Positions 6,818 to 9,261 of a stretch of DNA of 9,261 bases are shown here, one piece after another. This DNA comes from Terrisporobacter othiniensis (GTDB taxonomy: Bacteria > Bacillota > Clostridia > Peptostreptococcales > Peptostreptococcaceae), in assembly GCF_000808015.1 (NCBI RefSeq), contig NZ_JWHR01000090.1:1-9261 (forward strand), read 5' to 3'. The translations under genes were made by a program, and so were the position numbers. The notes below the pieces were generated by a model that made no database searches, was not told the DNA's origin, and saw only the letters and a program-made list of their open reading frames with translations. How positions within the stretch are numbered: position 1 is the first letter of the stretch; each line of letters begins with the position of its first letter.

Positions 6818-6966
6818 TAAAAATTCGCTTCTCTTGAGCGACATGTCTGCGAATCATTTCTTTACCACTTCAACCCACTGTGTAGGCGACATGTAATTTT
6901 AAGCCACATCGTTGGCGCTCCACTTTAGGTAACAACTTTCTAAAAGGCTCTTTTTTTACAATTCTA
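6818..6966 (-). ncRNA. Unexplained GC-richer block; possible small RNA or repeat relic
   Basis: This block fills most of the 331-bp gene-free stretch at 6744-7074. By hand count about 44% of bases 6825-6950 are G/C, against a far more AT-rich surround. It contains a 9-nt direct repeat GCGACATGT (6838-6846 and 6886-6894) and the palindrome GACATGTC (6840-6847). A stem GCCA/TGGC occurs in the block. At its end, ATTCGC/GCGAAT (6823-6828 with 6849-6854) is followed on the minus strand by TTTTTATA, like a terminator. A candidate promoter (7001-6973) lies upstream on the minus strand. Reading frames through the block are short and broken. It could be a small RNA, an intergenic repeat or a decayed insertion; I match it to no known RNA family. 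Confidence 0.3.
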
Positions 6967-6972
6967 TACTCT

Positions 6973-7001
6973 TTGATATTTTTTATTCCATAACTTATCA
7001 A
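6973..7001 (-). promoter_or_regulatory. Candidate promoter reading into the GC-richer block
   Basis: TTGATA (7001-6996), 17 bp and TATCAA (6978-6973) match sigma-A hexamers at 5 and 4 positions. It lies after the terminator at 7058-7032 and would start transcription near 6966. The surroundings are AT-rich, so chance is possible. Confidence 0.28.
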
Positions 7002-7031
7002 CAAATATAATAGTATCAGTGTACTTGTAAT

Positions 7032-7058
7032 AAAAAAAGACATATCATAAGATATGTC
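7032..7058 (-). terminator. Intrinsic terminator of the two-CxxC protein gene
   Basis: A perfect 8-bp stem, GACATATC with GATATGTC (7058-7051 and 7046-7039 on the minus strand), has a 4-nt loop and is followed by seven T. It starts 16 nt after the stop codon at 7075. Confidence 0.88.
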
Positions 7059-7074
7059 CAGAATGTATGTTTTA

Positions 7075-7491
7075 TTACACTTCACAATTCTCTATTTGTA
7101 TTATGTAATCATTGCAATGTTTACATATAATGGTACTTACTATATAACTATCATCTACAAGATTTGCTCTAGATAATTTGTTAAATGATTTCCCTTTATA
7201 ATCTTTATCAATAGTACTTATTACATATTTTCCATCCTTAGTATAAATATAAAAATGATATTCTAAAAATGGGAAGAATTTTTCTTTTTCTTTTATGCCT
7301 TTTAAACACTTTGGACATGCTTCTATATAAAACTCTTCATCAAATATTATTTCTTCTGGAGAGTTATTTAATAATTCTATAATCATATCCCTATCAATAT
7401 TTTTAACTGGCTTTTCATCATCATTGATTAATTCATCAAAATTTTCATCATTTAATATGTATTCTTTTTCATCAAAAGTAAATTTAAACAT
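7075..7491 (-). CDS. Acidic protein with paired CxxC motifs, possibly DUF3785
   Basis: This gene encodes 138 residues with no signal peptide or TM segment. The N-terminal half is acidic (YILNDENFDELINDDEKPVK and DMIIELLNNSPEE). CPKC (59-62) and CKHC (123-126) are 60 residues apart, which suggests one zinc ribbon holding a small mixed fold, with KFFPFLEYHFYIYT and YVISTI as likely strands between them. From memory it resembles a clostridial family of about 140 residues annotated DUF3785; I could not check this, and no function is known to me. AGAGGTGA lies 5 nt before the ATG. The gene has a strong promoter and a strong terminator, so it is an independent unit and probably well expressed. Confidence 0.82.
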   Translation of the reverse strand: MFKFTFDEKEYILNDENFDELINDDEKPVKNIDRDMIIELLNNSPEEIIFDEEFYIEACPKCLKGIKEKEKFFPFLEYHFYIYTKDGKYVISTIDKDYKGKSFNKLSRANLVDDSYIVSTIICKHCNDYIIQIENCEV

Positions 7492-7536
7492 TTGGTCACC
7501 TCTTTTATTTTCTAAACTTAAAATAACATTAATCTT

Positions 7537-7564
7537 ATTATAATATGAAATAATTAAATATCAA
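7537..7564 (-). promoter_or_regulatory. Sigma-A promoter of the two-CxxC protein gene
   Basis: TTGATA (7564-7559), a 16-bp spacer and TATAAT (7542-7537) form a near-consensus promoter. Transcription would start near 7530, about 40 nt before the start codon. Confidence 0.75.
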
Positions 7565-7575
7565 GGCTATATACT

Positions 7576-7607
7576 AAAAAATACCAACAAGTTTTACTTA
7601 TTGGCAT
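7576..7607 (-). terminator. Intrinsic terminator of the glycosyltransferase gene
   Basis: An 11-bp stem with two G-U pairs (arms 7607-7597 and 7591-7581) has a 5-nt loop and is followed by six T on the minus strand. It begins 13 nt past the stop codon at 7621. Confidence 0.85.
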
Positions 7608-7620
7608 TTTAATTATTTGT

Positions 7621-8529
7621 TTATTCAATTTCAGATTTAAAAGGTGTCGGATCACTAATAGCTTCTCTATACTCATCATGAGTTATATAACCTTGGTCAT
7701 ACATATGCTTTAGAACTACCTTTTGTCTTCTTTTGGCCTCATCATGTTGCATATATTTAGCAGGATTATTTGTAATTCCTGCTAACATGGCACATTCACT
7801 TAAATTTAAATCTCTAACATCCTTACCAAAATAAGTTTTAGCTGCATCAGCCACACCATAACTTGCTTTACCAAAGTATATATTATTTAAGTAAGCTCCT
7901 AAAATTTCATTTTTTGTCATTATCTTATTCATCTGCATAGCATTATACATATCTCTAATTTTACGTTTCATAGTTTTATCTTCGCTGGTTAACAAGTTTT
8001 TCGATACTTGCATATCTATAGTACTTCCACCTTGTGTTGATTCTGATAAAATATTATTTACAACAGATCTAACTAAAGATTTATAGTCAACTCCCTTATG
8101 TTTATAAAATCTCTTATCTTCTGTTGCAACAATAGCATATTTTAAATTATCTGGTATTTCATTGATTGGCACTATATTTTGAGATACATAACTATTGTAA
8201 ATTAAATCTTTGGTAACATCAGGAGCTCCTTTAAGTGATACTGCTATCAACACAGAAGCGAATATACTTCCTACAAATGTTAACATTAGTAAAATAGTTA
8301 AGCATTTTTTAATTATACTATATGCTTGTCGTCTTTTTTTATCTCTTTTTTTGTAAAACAATTCTTTTTCTAGCTCAAAATCTTCATCTATTTCGTTTCT
8401 ATTAATTCTATTAATTTCTTGTTTATTTTCAGGATTAACTATATTTTCTTGTTTATGAATTTTATTTGAATTACTAGAACTAATTTTTTTTCTTCTTATC
8501 TTATTATCACTACTATCATAATAACTCAT
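7621..8529 (-). CDS. Monofunctional peptidoglycan glycosyltransferase (GT51)
   Basis: This 302-residue membrane-anchored enzyme should polymerise lipid II into glycan strands outside the membrane. Residues 1-73 are a hydrophilic, basic cytoplasmic tail, TM is at about 75-98, and the GT51 domain spans about 115-290. There is no transpeptidase domain, so it is MtgA-like rather than a class A PBP. Motifs are ATEDKRFYKHKG (135-146, with catalytic Glu137), GGSTIDMQVSKN (167-178), KRKIRD (188-193) and ILGAYLNNIYFG (209-220). Two positions differ from the usual GGSTITQQ and RKxxE: TQ is replaced by DM, and the second glutamate is Asp193. I set the start at 8529, with GGAGGT 5 nt upstream. An in-frame ATG at 8583 lies on the -35 hexamer and cannot be on the transcript. 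It is monocistronic. Confidence 0.9.
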   Translation of the reverse strand: MSYYDSSDNKIRRKKISSSNSNKIHKQENIVNPENKQEINRINRNEIDEDFELEKELFYKKRDKKRRQAYSIIKKCLTILLMLTFVGSIFASVLIAVSLKGAPDVTKDLIYNSYVSQNIVPINEIPDNLKYAIVATEDKRFYKHKGVDYKSLVRSVVNNILSESTQGGSTIDMQVSKNLLTSEDKTMKRKIRDMYNAMQMNKIMTKNEILGAYLNNIYFGKASYGVADAAKTYFGKDVRDLNLSECAMLAGITNNPAKYMQHDEAKRRQKVVLKHMYDQGYITHDEYREAISDPTPFKSEIE

Positions 8530-8554
8530 ATATACCTCCTTACTTGTTAAATTA

Positions 8555-8583
8555 ATTATACATTGTAAATTAAAATAAATCAA
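8555..8583 (-). promoter_or_regulatory. Sigma-A promoter of the glycosyltransferase gene
   Basis: TTGATT (8583-8578), a 17-bp spacer and a perfect TATAAT (8560-8555) form a strong promoter. The start near 8548 leaves a leader of about 19 nt and settles the start codon at 8529. Confidence 0.75.
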
Positions 8584-8608
8584 AGTACAAAATTGTAATA
8601 TTACGTCA

Positions 8609-8615
8609 TGTCGAA
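8609..8615 (+). promoter_or_regulatory. Possible Spo0A box
   Basis: TGTCGAA matches the 7-nt 0A-box core known from Bacillus and Clostridia exactly. It lies 26 bp upstream of the glycosyltransferase -35. It is a single short match and so could be chance. A 10-bp palindrome GTAATATTAC (8595-8604) lies between it and the promoter. Confidence 0.3.
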
Positions 8616-8691
8616 TGTAAGGTATAAATGATAAATATGTTGAAAAATATCTATATTAAAAGAATTCTATAAGCTACTTGTAATAAATATA

Positions 8692-9168
8692 TTAAATATT
8701 TAGTACTTTTATAGTTTTCTCTTTTTTAATATCACTTAAGTTCTCAAAAACTAGTTTAAGTGGTGTATTTTTTTCTTCCAATGCTACTCCTATCTTTATT
8801 TGTTTGCGTTCTCCACTTTCTAAAGTTCCCACAAATCCTAAGCATTTATTTTGCGTTTGTATGAATGTTTGTAGTTTTTTATCGCCTTGATAAATAGAAT
8901 AATTTATATTGGACAACTCTACACAATCTAATCCTGTATTAGTTATATCCATAGTAATAATAGAGTACACTTCATATATTTCATCTAAACTTATAGTACT
9001 ATTTATTGTTTCCATATCCGTAATTTCTATTTCAATATCTTTATCATTAATATTATTTATATGAAGTACATTTTGGAAATCATTATTCTTATTAAAACAA
9101 TAAGATGTATTATTATAAATGCATAATGTAAATAATATAATTAAGCAAATTGTAAACTCTTTTTTCAT
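8692..9168 (-). CDS. Exported protein with Ig-like (DUF4352-like) domain
   Basis: This gene encodes 158 residues. The start at 9168 (MKKEFTICL) is chosen because AAGGAGGAG lies 5 nt upstream; the longer frame from 9201 has no ribosome site and runs back across the -10. Residues 1-24 look like a signal peptide (MKKE, a hydrophobic core at 6-18, then NNTSYCF). The C in TSYC is not a good lipobox because of Tyr at -1, and no clear A-x-A site is seen, so the protein may be secreted or stay tethered. Residues 65-145 show alternating strands (VYSIITMDITNTG, INYSIYQGDKKL, GFVGTLESGERKQIKIGV, LKLVFENL). This is the order of DUF4352-like immunoglobulin folds on clostridial surface proteins. Family membership is moderate and function unknown. 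No clear terminator follows. Confidence 0.78.
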   Translation of the reverse strand: MKKEFTICLIILFTLCIYNNTSYCFNKNNDFQNVLHINNINDKDIEIEITDMETINSTISLDEIYEVYSIITMDITNTGLDCVELSNINYSIYQGDKKLQTFIQTQNKCLGFVGTLESGERKQIKIGVALEEKNTPLKLVFENLSDIKKEKTIKVLNI

Positions 9169-9190
9169 GATACTCCTCCTTGTTAAAGAT

Positions 9191-9219
9191 ATTTTAGCCA
9201 AAAAATAGAAATATATTAA
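9191..9219 (-). promoter_or_regulatory. Candidate promoter of the exported Ig-like protein gene
   Basis: TAAAAT (9196-9191) lies 17 bp below TTAATA (9219-9214). The -35 sits inside one arm of the 16-bp inverted repeat at 9210-9259, so a protein bound there would cover it. Confidence 0.4.
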
Positions 9220-9259
9220 TGAATTTTTAAATATATATTTTAGAATTCATTAATATATT
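9210..9259. repeat. Perfect 16-bp inverted repeat overlapping the promoter
   Basis: The arms AATATATTAATGAATT (9210-9225) and the exact complement (9244-9259) are 18 nt apart. The repeat is upstream of the exported-protein gene at the window edge. It is A/T-rich with no T tract, so an operator is more likely than a terminator, although a terminator or leader of a gene outside the window cannot be excluded. Confidence 0.5.
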
Positions 9260-9261
9260 AT

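Noticed and set aside
6818..6966. Riboswitch, T-box, tRNA, 5S/6S RNA or CRISPR in the GC-richer block
   Set aside because: I looked for the conserved cores of common riboswitches, the T-box TGG-ACC element, tRNA arms and spaced repeats and found none that fit.
6870..7085. 71-residue minus-strand frame with one hydrophobic segment
   Set aside because: It starts with GTG inside the end of the two-CxxC gene with no ribosome site, runs straight through that gene's terminator hairpin, and ends in the GC-richer non-coding block.
8530..8583. 18-residue N-terminal extension of the glycosyltransferase
   Set aside because: The upstream ATG overlaps the -35 hexamer of a strong promoter, while the ATG at 8529 has GGAGGT at the right distance.
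9095..9100. Lipoprotein signal at TSYC in the exported Ig-like protein
   Set aside because: Tyr directly before the Cys and Thr/Ser before it do not fit the lipobox, which needs Leu-type residues and a small residue at -1.
9169..9201. 11-residue N-terminal extension of the exported Ig-like protein
   Set aside because: It would run across the candidate -10 and the ribosome site that serves the ATG at 9168, and it would bury the signal peptide.

Overview
The window is very AT-rich and uses strong AGGAGG-type ribosome sites. Its proteins (an M3 oligoendopeptidase, a YczE-type membrane protein, a DUF1540 protein, a monofunctional GT51 enzyme and paired CxxC proteins) fit a low-GC Firmicute of the Clostridia, most likely the Peptostreptococcaceae (Clostridioides/Paeniclostridium/Romboutsia type). 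This is inferred from protein character and composition; no database was searched.

Layout. Eight of the ten genes are on the minus strand and two are on the plus strand. From left to right: a secreted protein with a Lys/Glu/Thr-rich linker (78-683, -); a class I/II PLP aminotransferase (920-2113, -); an M3-family oligoendopeptidase (2252-3943, -); a pentapeptide-repeat two-TM potassium channel (4049-5023, -); two small cysteine-rich genes on the plus strand (5185-5622, with an HNH-like zinc fold, and 5688-6002, a tandem DUF1540 protein with a TTG start); a YczE-type integral membrane protein (6057-6743, -); a 331-bp intergenic stretch with an unexplained GC-richer block; a two-CxxC protein (7075-7491, -); a membrane-anchored monofunctional peptidoglycan glycosyltransferase (7621-8529, -); and a secreted protein with an Ig-like domain (8692-9168, -).

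Most genes look like single transcription units. Clear intrinsic terminators follow the genes ending at 78, 920, 2252, 7075 and 7621. One palindromic terminator serves the convergent pair ending at 6002 and 6057. Good sigma-A-type promoters are visible before the 7075-7491 and 7621-8529 genes. An extended -10 promoter precedes the YczE gene. The channel and the M3 peptidase have no visible terminator between them and may be co-transcribed. No complete pathway or defence system is apparent. The common themes are the cell envelope (two exported proteins, a glycosyltransferase, a channel, a membrane protein) and small cysteine-rich, probably metal-binding proteins.

The points most worth a second look are the GC-rich block at about 6818-6960, the 11-coil pentapeptide K+ channel, GT51 motif substitutions in the glycosyltransferase, two perfect 16-bp inverted repeats lying on promoter regions, helically phased TTAC/GTAA repeats before the first secreted protein, and a degenerate HNH-like cysteine protein.
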